A stretch of DNA of 64,000 nt from NCBI GenBank assembly GCA_030737835.1, contig JAUJYN010000012.1:11580729-11644728 (forward strand), in the 5' to 3' direction. Below the pieces are notes generated by a model that saw nothing but the letters and a program-made list of their open reading frames with translations, did no database searches and was not told the DNA's origin. Of the stretch, positions 1 to 11,709 are shown in pieces (the stretch's first letter is position 1; each line of letters begins with the position of its first letter). The translations under genes and the position numbers were made by a program. This stretch comes from Acorus gramineus. Its lineage: Eukaryota; Streptophyta; Magnoliopsida; Acorales; Acoraceae.

Positions 1-252
1 CCATCGAAGCTGTTTGTTTTTTTTATCTTCTGATTTTGAACCAGCTCAGGCAGCTCCACACCAGTACAAACAACCCCACCAATGGCCCTTCCTCTGTCCC
101 TTTCATTTGACTTCCAGGGGTACCCCCCACCATAACAAACCAGTGCTATCTGGTCCAGACCTTGCCGGATCGACCGGTGTCCGTGGTGGTCACCATCATC
201 GGACGGTGGTGGTGGGTAGGAGGGCGGGTGGCGGCGGAAGAGGTCGGGTCAA
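1..252 (-). other. TIC 3' untranslated/downstream region
   Basis: This is the sequence after the TIC stop codon (TGA at 255-253) to the window edge. It has no recognisable coding continuation: the conserved protein end lies just before it. It probably holds the 3' UTR. I could not place the poly(A) site, and the transcript may run out of the window. Confidence 0.5.
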
Positions 253-3200
253 TCATCTCTTCTCAGGCTGCCAGCAGGCATGCAAATTGTCATTTCCTGG
301 GCAAGCAAACCGTTTCCCAACAATATGAGCACATAAAACTTACATAAACTCTCTTCTTTTATGCCAAAATTTTTCCCAGTGAGACTTCATAACAGATGTT
401 TTTTATTTCGGGAAGTAGAGTTTGTGATGATATTAGGGTCACCGCGGGAATTGTGATTACCTGCAGCGGGCTTTTGATCAGGGGGTTTGACCGGGACAGA
501 CTGCATGGATGATGACATAGCGTGCATGTACGGAAACGCCGTTGCCAGATGAGGGTTGCCTCCGCCAGATGCTGCGGCAGCAGCAGCAGCGAACTGGGCA
601 GCTTGGAGGAGTCCGGGAGATGGTAGGCCCTTCATATTCCCCACAGCGGCAGCAGCAGCGGCCACCTTTGCTGGATCAGATGTCACTGCACCTGCTAACA
701 ACAATGATGGCCACATTAAGCACAGACATGATCACAAAGTTCACATACTGACACATAAGGTTTCCATTCGGCGTGGTACATGATAAATTAACAAATCATG
801 TATGGTAACTACGGCAAAAAGTACGTCACTAGTTATATTTTGTAGACATATATGTCATTGCTACGAGAAATGCATGCAAAGAAATCTATGTAGGGTCTGA
901 AAGTAGCGAGGACAATTAGGATGAAGTTTTTAAATCACAGATAAGGGGATAAATCATTCAAATTAAACAAATACCATTGGAAAAAAATGGAGTACTTTGA
1001 CTGCACGGAAAAGATACTACAACCAGGTGGAGAGAGGATGAGGAAATACCTGATGGTGGTTGGTGTTGTTGCTGCTGCTGTTGAGAGGATTGGTGGGCCT
1101 GCATTTGCTGGTCCGACGGCCGCCTCGGGGGGTAATAGCTAGCCCCAGATGATTGGGGAGACTGCGCTTGCAAGTATGGGTTGGAGAAGAACAGCTGGGC
1201 CGGTGAAAAAGCCTGCTGTTGTTGCTGCTGCTGCTTTGTTAGCTGCTGTTGATGTTGATGTTGATGCTGCTGCTGCTGCTGAGGTTTGACAACTGAACCA
1301 AGGATTGAAGGCATGGCTCTTGAGCTCACAGGGGAAGACTTCCTACTCGAATTTGAAACCGGGTTCTTCCCTGCCGGCTGCACCCCTGCTGAGGCAGCAG
1401 ACGACGGCTGTGGCCCAGGCTTGCTCCCCGTGGAAGCACGAGGGCTTCCTCCACCACCTGCATTGCTGCTTTTTGAGATCGATGTGGGTGGAGATCCAAT
1501 GGGGGCAGATGTTGAAGAAGGTGATGGGTGATTCAGGAGCTGTTGCGACAATGATGGAGTAGTAGTTGGTTTTGAATTCGCTGCCCCAAAAGATATCTGG
1601 GTGTGAGCCGATGCCGCCGATTGGGGCCTCATCTGCTGCGATGACTGCTGCTGCTGCTTTTTTACCATTGAACTCTGAGCAGCCGACATTGCTGAATTCA
1701 TTGACGACACTGGATGGCCCTTCCATTGAATAGGCTGATTGGGATTATTGCTTTGAATAATTGCTTGGCCAAATCCAAGCGGGAACTTGCCAGTGGTGGC
1801 TGCAGCCATCGCAGATGGAGACGGACCAGGTGGCATCCGATCAGCGTACACATTATTGGCTGCTGCAACAACAGGCTTGTTCCGATGCATCGAGAACTGC
1901 TGCTGTTGTTGCTGTTGCCGTTGCTGGTTAATCCGCTGCTGCTGCTGCTGCTGTTGAGGTGTGATGGATGAAGCACCTACTGCTCCAGGTGGTGAAGTTG
2001 TGACTGAAGAGGAAGGCCGGGTTGATGGCACGGCCCGATTGTTGTTTCCAGAGCCATTGTTGATGAGGTTAAGTGTCCGAGAGGAGTCGATGGCATTGTT
2101 TCCTGGGATGGACTGAGCCGGATGGGGATCACCCTCCATTGATCTTGAGAACGCGAGCAAGTGTGAGTGAGGGGCCTTCCCCAACTTCTGCTGCTCCTCA
2201 TCATAACTGGGTTTCCCTTCCTCGGCGACCACAGGTTTTTTGTGTTGCTGTTGCTGATGTTGTTGCTGCTGGGGGGCCACGGTGCTGCCACAAGTCTGGA
2301 TCCCATGGCGTGCTGCTGCCTCAGGTAGGCTCTGGAACATCGGGTGTTGACCCTGTGAGAAGTCAAGGCCTGGGTGCCCAGGGCGTGTTGCAGTGTATGG
2401 GTTGAAGGGCAAAGCAAAGGCCTGATGCGACGGGTTCAACTCAGACCCTCCTCCGCCACAGCCGCTGCCTCCTTTCACACCCTGCTCCTGCTGGTGCATC
2501 TGTGATTGCTTCTCGTGAAACATAGCAGCCGGGTTCATGAGGGCAAAGTTCTGCCCGTGTATTGGCATCGGAAAGCTCTGGCCATAGATGCGGGACATCC
2601 TATTACTCTCAGCCGTCGATGGGCTCTCTCCTCCACCAGGCTGCTCATGCTCCAGATGCCGGGGAAGCTGGGGCTGTTGTGGTCTATGCTGTTGTGGAGG
2701 TGGTGGCTGTTGCTTCAATGAAGGGAAACCGCCCTGAGAGCTCCCACCACCTTGCAACCTCTGTTGTTGTTGCTGCTGCTGCTGGTGATGGTGCTTTTGA
2801 GAAGAAGATGAACCGCTGGATGTGCTTGTGTTGTTCTGGATTTGGGATGGTGGTTGAGCCTGGGATGAGGACGGTGGTTGCTGTTGCTGGAGGGAAGGAT
2901 GAAGCATTTGGGAGGGGTAGAAGAAGGGCATGGTCTGGGCCGGGTTCCCCCCCTGGTAAGGAGGGGCTCCAATGGGTGTGGGGATGGTGAATGGGTAGCC
3001 ATTGTTTTGAAGGATAGCAAGGTATTGAGCCTCGTTCGGAGGAAGGCTGGGGTAGCTGAAGCTCATAGTTGTGGGCACAGCTGCCAATGCAGACGACCCA
3101 GAACTTGGGGTGGAGTTGGAAGCAACCACAGAGGGGCCCGTTCCACTGATGCCACCACCACCAGTTACAGCCTTTGCTGCTGCATTGGATCGGGCAGCAG

Positions 3201-6200
3201 CGGCAGCAGCTGCAGCAGCTTGCTGCTGGTTTAAGGGGAAGATGAAGGCCGGGCCATGCTGGAACCAAAAAGAAAGAATTGGGAGTCACCATCAATTGGG
3301 TTATTTCAATAAAATTAATTTCAACGAAACAAAATAACCTATAAAAAGGGAAAGTTATGAATTGATGCAGAAAAAAATATTACACAAGTTAACCCAAGTG
3401 TGTCTTGAACATCACTGAAGACAAGTAGAAGAAATAGAGTGAAGGACCACAAAACTGCTTTCCAAAATTACAATTAAAAAAAAATACTGAAACCAGAAAG
3501 ACCAACTAACAATTACCGCAAAGAGCAACTGAACAAACCAGTAACGCCATCCACAAAACAGGCAAAAAAAAGAAAAGAAAAATCATCAGTTGAAATCTTC
3601 CTAGACCAAAATGGGCAGGGGACAGCAACTATGATTCTAAAAAACCATACAAAGAAATGACTGACCCCCAGAAAATAAAAGCAGTCATCAACCTGCATTT
3701 CATAATCATGAACAACAATAAAGAGGGGATTTTCCAAGGAGAACCAAAAAAACAAACCCCATAACAGAAGGCCAGCCAATCAACCACAGATAGAAAGATT
3801 GGGAAGGGAAAGTATAGACTAACAAAACACCCACCAGGATATTTGCAGCAGATCCCGACTGAGGGGAAGTCTGCTGAAGCATGATTGGCTTCCTCTGAGC
3901 CGCATCCATGTAACCAGCTACCGCTGCCACGGATCCCTTGTCCTTAGACGCATGGATGGGGAATGCAGTGGCCCCGTTCAGCCCCTTGTCCGGGACAGAA
4001 GCAGGGCCCAACCCGGCAGATGCAGCCCTACCAGGGAAAGCACCCTGCATCGGGTTCCCAAGTATGGCGGCTGACTCGGTGGGAGGCACCACATTGAGGT
4101 TGTATGGCTTGGCTCCGTAGACAGGGCCCGAACCACCCGCCGCCGCAGGCCAGAACTGGTTCATCCTCGTGAACTGCTGGTGGTAGAAAATGTTCTGCGC
4201 TATGTAGAAATGGGTCGCGCACCTCTTGGGCCTCGGCTGAGGAGTCAGATAATGCGGGGTCTGTAAAAAATTATGGACAAAGATTAGACCTTTCATGCAG
4301 ATAAGAGGGTAGAGAATTTAAGTGTGTGAGAATAAAAATGAACCTGGATAGCCTTTGAAGATCCAGTGCTACCATCCACAGGAACGACTGCTTGGAGAGA
4401 TGGGACTTGACCCATATATCTGCTCATCAAGGTTGGAAATCTCGAATCAGCACCACTAATATACAAACAAAGAGTGAAGAGAGGTGTAGAAGGAGACTTC
4501 ATACCCAAATGAAGGGAGAGAGCCAGGCCAGCCAGCGACCGTCATTGGAAGAGGCAAAGAGGCAGGAGATTGAGCTGAGATACAATGCACAAGGTTAAAC
4601 AATGGGACAAGACCAAAAAATATTTGGGTTTTCCGATTGTAAATCAAAGGGGATAGGTTACCAGGTTTTTCTAATTTGGGTTCTATCCCTCTCAGACCCT
4701 TCAAATTCTGCTGCAAATTCTGCTGCTGCTGCTGCTTGTGGGCTGATTGTTTTCCATGGATCTCTCTCTCATGCTGTCTGTCTGCATCTAGATGTAGCTC
4801 GGTGACCCTCTCTTTCGTCACGTATTTCTTGGTTTCAGAATCAATTTCAGCCCGCTCGCCCATTTTTTCCAACGGGACCTCTGCCTTATCTTCCTCTGCT
4901 TTCGCAGCCTCTCCTTTGCTCACCTGAAAACAATATCAGGGTAGTAAGTCAGACCAAAATCACCATGAAAAAACAACGGAAAAAAAAAACAGAACAGATC
5001 TTGAGGAGTTTCGGACCAAATCCGCCGGGGACAAAGATAATTTATGCTCTGTACTGAAGTCTCGGATGCCGTCCATCTCTGGAGACGGCTTCAGTGGCGG
5101 AGGAGCCTAAAACCAAAACGAGAGCAGAGTTGATAAAACCTGACACACCACAAGCACCCACCGAAAAAGGTGAGGAAAAATATCATCTTTGATACCGCAA
5201 CGATTCTTACCATCAGATCAATCCGGAACTTCTCTTCCCGTGGTTTCTCAGTCGTGGAAACCCTACAAAAAAATTCCAAAAAATTGAAAAACCATAAAAA
5301 AAAAAAAATACTACCTTTCCATGTATCAACCCAAAAAAATTACCAAGCAAAAAAAAAAAAGCACAATTATTTTTTTACAGATTCGAGCTCACGTTTTCTT
5401 CACGGATGCTTCATCAACATTGACATCCAAATCAGCAACAGTGGGTTCCTTCAACATAGACAAGGCGGTCTTTATCTCTTCCTTGTCCTCCGCCGCCCTA
5501 TCTTTCCCCTCCACATCCTCCATCGCCTGAGCCACCTCAGATTTCACCGCCTCCGCTGAAGAAAATGGTGGCGGCTCTACGGCCACCGGTAGTGGACCAC
5601 TCAAATCGTGCGATCCGCCACCATTTTCAACGGCTGGCGCTACGTTGTTGTTCTTCTCATCTCTCGGCGACGGGGCCTCCCTTTTCCCCATTTGCTCGGC
5701 CTCGGTCTTCACCGCGGAAGACACCGAGGAGACCAGTTGGGGGCTAGCACTACTCTCCTCTTCGTAATTCACTATCTGTCTGGGTCTCTTCCTCTTCGGT
5801 GCTGCAAACCAAGAGCCCCAAAAATATAAAAATCAAGCATTTGCCTTCAAAAATATAATAAAGACCCAAATTTGGAGAACCAACACCCACCAATAGTTGG
5901 ATGGTGCGGTGGGGCTGTCGAAGAGGGGACTGTTGAAATCGAGATCGGGGAGGAGACCCTCGATCTCGATGGGTCCACCCCCGTCGACCCATCACTGGCA
6001 TCCCTTTGATTGGGCTTGTTCGGCTCCTGCTTGAACTGCCTTGTGAGGCCATAAAGGACCTCCGCGACCTCGATCTCGATTTCTGACGTCGGAGCCGCTG
6101 CGGCCACCGTCTTTGAGACCTTTGGCGGTCTGTGCGGCTTCAGCCCAGTCGGTTTCTGAAGAAAAAAAAAGAACACAAGATGAGCCAACCGTGAAACCGA

Positions 6201-7236
6201 TCAGGACAATTGAAAGCGATCAAACTGAGGATAGGACGAACAACCTTTTTCCTGACGGAAGCGTTTGACGAGGTAGGGGAGATGGGGGCGGCGGGCAAGG
6301 CCGATGAAAATGAGGCCCCGCTCATCCTCGCCGGAGACGTTGAAGATTGGCGGTGAATCTGCTCCGCAACTCCACCCCCACCTCCGGCTCCGGCGACGCC
6401 GCTACCGCTGCCGCCACCTGAAACCAACCACTCATGTGATCTCTTCGGAGCGGCTGCCAAAACAAAAGCAACAAAAGATGCTCTAAAAATCCCATAAAAA
6501 ATAAAAAGAAGGGAGAGAGAGAGAGGGAGGGGATGTCGGAGGCTTCCATACCTGATCGAGCCTTTCTCGGCACAGAAAGACCGATCATATCGTCGGCGCC
6601 CCTCCATGGAACGGCCCTCACCGGCTTCGCCGGAGGCGGCTGAGACGGGGCCTGCGGGAAGCTCTTCCGGTGGTGGTGGTGGTGATGGTGGTGGTTCTGA
6701 GGAGACATCGATGGAAGGGCGGAGTTCGCCGAGGGCTGAGGAGGTGGCGGAAGAGGGCGGACCGGCGGGAGGGAAGTACCACCGCCGCCGCCTACGGCGG
6801 CGGAGGCGGACGAACCGGTGATCGCGTCGTCGTCCTCGTCTTCTTCGTCGTCGTCGAGGCTCTCCTCGGTTGTCTCGTCCCCCTCGTCACGGCCGCTCCC
6901 GTTCAGCGACCGATCGCCTCGCCTTCTCTTGCTCCGGCTCGATCGTTCCCGATCCCTCTCCCGGTCCTTCTTCACCGTCCGATCTCGCAACCTCCCCGTC
7001 TCTTGAATCTCCCCCGGTCCGTCTTCCTCTGCAACAAAAGAACAAAAAAAAAAAAAAAAGTTACAAAAAACAAAAATCACATGACGCCGTAAATCCTCAA
7101 CAGATCTAAAGAGTGTCTCCTCACCAGGCGAGTCTCTCAAACTGCTCCTCTGCCTCCGCCGAGAAAGAGAGCCGCCGCCGTTGTTCATCGCGGTCGACGC
7201 CGCCGCCAGTCTTCGAGCTTCTCTATTCCGATCCAT
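253..7236 (-). CDS. TIC: TIME FOR COFFEE (TIC)-like nuclear clock regulator, 14 coding exons
   Basis: In Arabidopsis TIC is a large nuclear protein that tunes the circadian clock and links it to metabolic and jasmonate responses. Here the protein starts MDRNREARR (ATG at 7236-7234) and keeps the family blocks: an SKRRRGDR basic stretch, the PWRGADDMIGLSVPRKARSG block (~res 180-197), KRSHEW, the APKRKRPR basic motif (~355-362, likely NLS), RPKRCATHFYIAQNIFYHQQF (~685) and the end HACWQPEKR-stop. Exons on the plus axis: 7125-7236, 6552-7028, 6245-6453, 5891-6155, 5393-5801, 5211-5262, ~5017-5106, 4662-4923, 4505-4574, 4344-4419, 3835-4260, 1050-3258, 461-691, 253-296. Phases agree throughout and all junctions are GT-AG. 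The 3' end of exon 7 is the weakest call (donor GTCCGA). The total is ~1643 aa, close to the ~1550 aa I recall for Arabidopsis TIC. Exon 12 (2.2 kb) is rich in Gln, Ser and Pro. No catalytic domain is visible. Assignment to TIC rather than its paralogue TKL is inferred. Confidence 0.93.
1050..3258 (-). repeat. CAG/CAA (polyglutamine) and alanine repeat tracts in TIC exon 12
   Basis: Several trinucleotide runs lie inside the coding exon. On the plus axis, CTG/TTG tracts at about 1213-1282, 1890-1960, 2245-2275 and 2760-2790 encode Gln runs, and 3190-3232 encodes an Ala run followed by Gln. Similar short tracts lie elsewhere in the gene: Ala at 565-592 and 646-662 (exon 13) and His at 6670-6698 (exon 2). 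Family members also carry Q-rich C-terminal halves. The tracts mix CAG with CAA, which usually lowers expansion rate. Confidence 0.85.
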
Positions 7237-7408
7237 AGATTCCAGATCCCACTCATCAAATCAGGATCCTTCACCGATCAGTTCATACGAACAGATCTCC
7301 GGACGACACCAAAGGTACGACCGATCTCCTGACACAAATCAACACAAACAACAACCCGATTTAGGGTCTCGAAAACCCTAAAACGACGCGAAAAATCCGA
7401 CCCTTCGA

Positions 7409-7444
<36 letters not shown>

Positions 7445-7560
7445 CTCTGCTTCTTTCGCTCTATCTTCTTCAGTTTTCTTTTTTTTTTCCCTCTCTGTCT
7501 CTCTCTTTGGCTGCTCCTCCCCCTCATCTATACTTGTTTGGTTTTGGTTCACTCCCACAA
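7237..7560 (-). promoter_or_regulatory. TIC 5' leader and core promoter region with (TC)15 tract and short upstream ORFs
   Basis: This region lies immediately upstream of the TIC ATG. A (TC)15 tract at 7412-7441 reads as a GA repeat on the gene strand, a common feature of plant leaders and core promoters. Two upstream ATGs are visible on the gene strand. One at 7286 gives a 2-residue ORF (ATG AAC TGA). One at 7256 opens a 23-codon ORF ending at 7185, overlapping the main start out of frame. No clear TATA box is seen. The transcription start is not determined, so leader extent and any leader intron are unknown. Confidence 0.55.
7412..7441. repeat. (TC)15 microsatellite
   Basis: Uninterrupted TC dinucleotide repeat in the TIC leader/promoter region; likely length-polymorphic. 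Confidence 0.95.
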
Positions 7561-7717
7561 CCGAAACGGACGGCTCAGATCGTCCTTCAAAAAGTCCTCA
7601 CCCCAATCACGACCGTCCGATTCATCCCTCACATCCCACTGTCCAAACTAGACGGTGCCAACGTGGCTCCTCCACCCACCGTCCATGGGACTCACCATGG
7701 AGAGGCGAAGACTAACC

Positions 7718-8765
7718 GACACGTGTCACAAATATTACTTTCCTTTGTCCACAAGCATCGGTGATTGCTCTCTGCTACAGATGAGTAACCGCCACGTGGC
7801 AGTAATACCCACCCCACTCACCGGTTTATCCGGTGCACATCCGGTCAATCACTCATTATTTCGGCATTTCTGCCTGAGCTTTTATTTTTAATATATATAT
7901 ATATATAAATAAATAATAAATATTTAAAAGGGGGTTCCGCTGCTAGTTGACTGTGGGGCCCACGTCCCCCTCCCGAAAGCGACTCGCTGTGGGTGATGGA
8001 CGGTGGAGATCTGATCTTTTGACGAGTGAAGATAGCGCGACCGTCGGATCGGGTGCTGACGTGGTGACAATACGGTCCCCTCGCCTCCCGCGTAGTACGT
8101 CCGAGCTGTCAAAAAAATCCCAACCCCCCCCCCCCAGTTTCGTGCGTGTCGGAGAAGTCGATCGCTGTGGACCGTCGATTCAAATCCAATCGACGGTCCA
8201 TCAAAAGTGGGACCCACACGAGCCCGAAGTATTTTCTTTTTAATCGGGCCGAGGAGTATTATCTCCTCGCGGGGGTTGCCCCTTTTGTCGCTGTCGCCAC
8301 GTGGACACAGGGTGACGTCAATCGGTCCCACGTGGACGAGACGGAACGATTTCTTCGGTCAAGAATGACCGCACCGTAAAATGAGAGGAAAAAACGAAAT
8401 ACAGATACACGTGTTATAGACACGTGGCGTTCTCTCATTGGGTGGAATGGATCAGGTTTTTGTAAAAGCAAATATCTTAGCTTTTAATTTTGGCTCATTT
8501 TTAGGAGGGTAAAAAACTAAAAAAGTAATATTTTATTTTTAAAAAAAAAAATTTAAAAAGCGGTGTCGAGTGAGTCGGGAGAGTGGGGCCCACGTGTAAT
8601 AGTTAATTTTAAAAAAATTGTGTGGGACCCACTTCGTGGATCCCGCCTTTTTCGGTCACACTTTTGTCGTATGTGAGCCCTTTCATTCCGCCCTTTTTCA
8701 AGTAGTATCCAGAAGAACTCTACATGCCACGTCAGCACAATCATTGCCATGTCAATGTCCACGTG
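7718..8765 (-). promoter_or_regulatory. G-box / TCP-site cluster upstream of TIC
   Basis: Eight perfect CACGTG hexamers occur in 1.05 kb: 7720, 7793, 8298, 8329, 8408, 8421, 8591 and 8760 (first base). A full TGACGTCA palindrome is at 8313-8320. Four GTGGGNCCCAC motifs, which resemble TCP-factor sites, start at 7953, 8207, 8583 and 8622. A near evening element (CAAATATCT, one base from AAAATATCT) lies at about 8469-8477. G-boxes bind bHLH (PIF, MYC2) and bZIP (HY5, ABF) factors. Position upstream of TIC makes them candidate promoter or distal enhancer sites; activity is inferred, not shown. Confidence 0.7.
8168..8200. repeat. Perfect 13-bp inverted repeat with 7-nt spacer
   Basis: The left arm TGGACCGTCGATT (8168-8180) and right arm AATCGACGGTCCA (8188-8200) are exact reverse complements around a 7-nt loop. 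It sits inside the TIC upstream G-box region. Related GACCGTC/GACGGT words recur at about 7611, 8000 and 8040, so it may be a dyad binding site or a repeat remnant. Confidence 0.8.
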
Positions 8766-8829
8766 GACTCTCGTATTATTTATGTTGGGGGGGGGGGGGG
8801 ATATTTTAATTAATGCCAATGAAAACCCT

Positions 8830-9750
8830 AATTCTTTTATATTATTATTAAATTATAGGAGGAGAATTAATGGGAGGGGGGGTGATTTGTAGGCTATGAT
8901 GATGGAGGCATTTAATTAATTGTTTTAATTAAAAGGACAAAGAAACCAATTGTAGCAATGTTTTAGTGGTGCTGCGTTGTTATTTTTTAAATTAAAGGCA
9001 TTCATTATTTTTTATTTTTTATATATATAAAAGTAGGGTTGGATGGGAACCCTAGAAAGGAATCACATCGAGTCCCATACAGAGTATAATATAAAAAAAA
9101 ATTGTGTTTTAGTTTAAAATATTCATGAAAGAAAGGTATGCTAATTGTTTATGTGAAAAGTATAAAAAAAATAAGCACCTATCTTTGAGTGGAGTTTTTA
9201 TAAAGTGATGATAGTTGTTACCAGGGACCATAGTTCAATCAATAATTTTTTATTATTAAAAAGATGTGATTTGAATTACCTCTTAATGAAAAATCACAAG
9301 ATCCAAGCAATTGCCCACTGGACTACAAAAGTGGGGATCAAACAATCCTACTTTCCTTCCCTTTCAAGGTTTGCTGATGTGCCAGATTGAGGCTTTGCCA
9401 CGTCAGCTCAACCTCAATGAAACGGTTGTGTGGTTGTGTTGTCACTATTATTGGGGTTTTTTTTTTAAGTGGAATAAATTAATGTGATGGATAAGGATTT
9501 TTGAAAAAAGGATAACAAAGTCTATTAAGCTTATGTTGGTTGAGAGGAAGCTAGTGTTTTCTCTACTAGGGTTTTATTTTGAATTTTGTTTACTTGAGCA
9601 AGTTGGATTGAGAGGGGAGGACCAGGACCAGAGGAATGGTGTGATCTTAGATATTTGTTAACTCTCACATGACATGTTGTGTTTGGACATCAATGAATTG
9701 ATATTTCTTTTACCAGGGCTTAACCATATGTGGTGTGTCATGTATAAGTT
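8830..9750. other. AT-rich intergenic sequence, no gene seen
   Basis: Low-complexity AT-rich spacer. A 14-nt G tract ends just before it (8787-8800). The 61-codon ORF around 9205-9390 has no recognisable family and I regard it as chance. No complete element boundaries were recognised. Confidence 0.6.
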
Positions 9751-9756
9751 ATACAG

Positions 9757-11655
9757 GGGTGGAGCCAAAAATTCAAGAATTAGAGGAAGGGGACAGAGGT
9801 CCAAAAATCTTAGAGTAAGATAAAAAAAAAAAAAAGATAATTATAATTATAAAATTAAGATAAAATAAAAACAATTGGATAATAATCGAGTCTTTAAAAT
9901 AATGACGAGTCAGATTGAATTTTTTTTTACTTGTTTTCCAATATTTAATGATATGAAATAATTTTTACAAGATCTAAAAAAAATCTTGAAATCTCATTTT
10001 TCTCATTGCAAAAAAATAGAAAAAAATGAAGTTTTCAAAATTTTAAAAAATAATATGAAAAAATAACTCATCACAAAAACATATGTACAAGGATATCCTT
10101 TAACTTCCATTCTAATAAAATGAGGGCAATACCCTATCTTATCTCAAAAAAAAATATCTTTTAACATTATATTTTTAGAAGATATTTTAAAACCTAACTT
10201 TCAAAAAATCTAGGAGACCCAGTATAGCAATTATAAGAAAACAAAATAAATATAAAAAAAAAACTGAAATAGTCAAATCATTGATTTCTCAATCCTTTAA
10301 AACCAATTATCATACAAATATTCAATTGAAAACAAAGTTTTGCCCAATTTTTTTTTTAAAAAAAAACCTACGACTCCAAATCTCAAAATTTCAATGAGCA
10401 GAGATACACTTAGCCCATTTTAAAGCCAAAGGTAGACGTAAGAGTTACAGCTAGAGGCAACCAGATTTTGTATTATTTTTTATATTACTTGACGATATAT
10501 ATTATGTTATTTACATTTTATATTATATAAATTGCATTTCATACATAAAATATATTCCTAACAAACTAGATATCAACCTAACAAATTAATAACAAATCAA
10601 ATAGTATCCTAACAAACTAGGTCTCAACTTAATAAACTAATTCAAACTCTTGTCCATTTGGAAACGGGTTTGGACAGCTTTTAGATTTATAGAAAGCTAT
10701 TTTTTTCAAACCCGTTTAAAAACAAAAAACTGGGTCAAAAGTGTAAACATATTTTTATGAAAAAGTGCACAAAATCTTAGTTTTCCAAAAGATGAGGATA
10801 GACAGGTTTCTACAAAATCAGTTTTAAATCTAGCTTTTGCCAAAAATTAGTTTTACAATCGTGCAACCAAATACAGCCTCAATCTTCTTATAGATTTTAA
10901 CAATTATAAATTTTAAAATTCAAATACTGTCTTAAAATTAATTTAATGTCACTTGAATAATAAAGAAACATTTATATTCGTAAAATAACTCTTCTTATTT
11001 TTGTAGCAACAACTCTTCCTATTTTTATGACAAAATATTTAGTTATTTCAATTATAAAATTTGTTAATATATGATGTAGGATGAGTTTATATCTGATTTT
11101 GATTCTTACAAAATCAAAGTACTTAACTTTAATTACGTTTTATTTCTTTTCTTTTCTTCACATGCACGTATTTTAAATATCACATTATTTGGTATATAAA
11201 TAATTACATCAAATATAAGAACAAAAAGCTTTCTTATAAATATTTAATAATATAGGCTTTCTAGCCCACCCCAAAATATTGTCCTGGATCCACCCCTATT
11301 TGCAGCCCTATTTACATTCGCCGCGTCTAACATGGTATATTGGCTAACTCTATATATATATTTCACTATCTCTATATTCACTATTATAGAAAACATTGAT
11401 TAAATATATATACACATTTATTTCATACGAGCATGTACTTCATTTTTTATAAAAGATTAATATACTTCATTAGATGAGTATACACTTTATAAAATTCAAA
11501 TGTATGCATGCTAACTGGATGCAAGCATAACTGAATATAACATTATTCAATATGAGACTCAATCATTTCAAATTTTCAATATCTACATAGCTATATATAT
11601 TGACCCGTGGCTTGGGGTCCCGGGCCTAGTCCGCCCCCGTTGGCTCCACCCCTAT
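9757..11655. mobile_element. Candidate TIR DNA transposon remnant (AGGGGTGGAGCCA ends)
   Basis: The left end reads AGGGGTGGAGCCA (about 9757-9769). Reverse-complement matches occur twice to the right: TGGATCCACCCCT near 11285-11297 and TGGCTCCACCCCT near 11640-11653. The interior is AT-rich with no transposase ORF, so the element, if real, is non-autonomous or decayed. Which right end belongs to the left one is unclear, and I see no clean target duplication. The nearby CCCGGG/GGCCC-rich stretch at 11600-11640 resembles hAT-like termini in plants. Confidence 0.4.
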
Positions 11656-11709
11656 GTAGAAGTCCAATATACACGTGTATGATGCACACATTTCATTTTA
11701 GATAGAGTA

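Noticed and set aside
1286-2990. Long plus-strand ORFs opposite TIC exon 12
   Set aside because: They mirror the repetitive CAG/CTG coding strand; the minus strand has the conserved TIC sequence and consistent splice sites.
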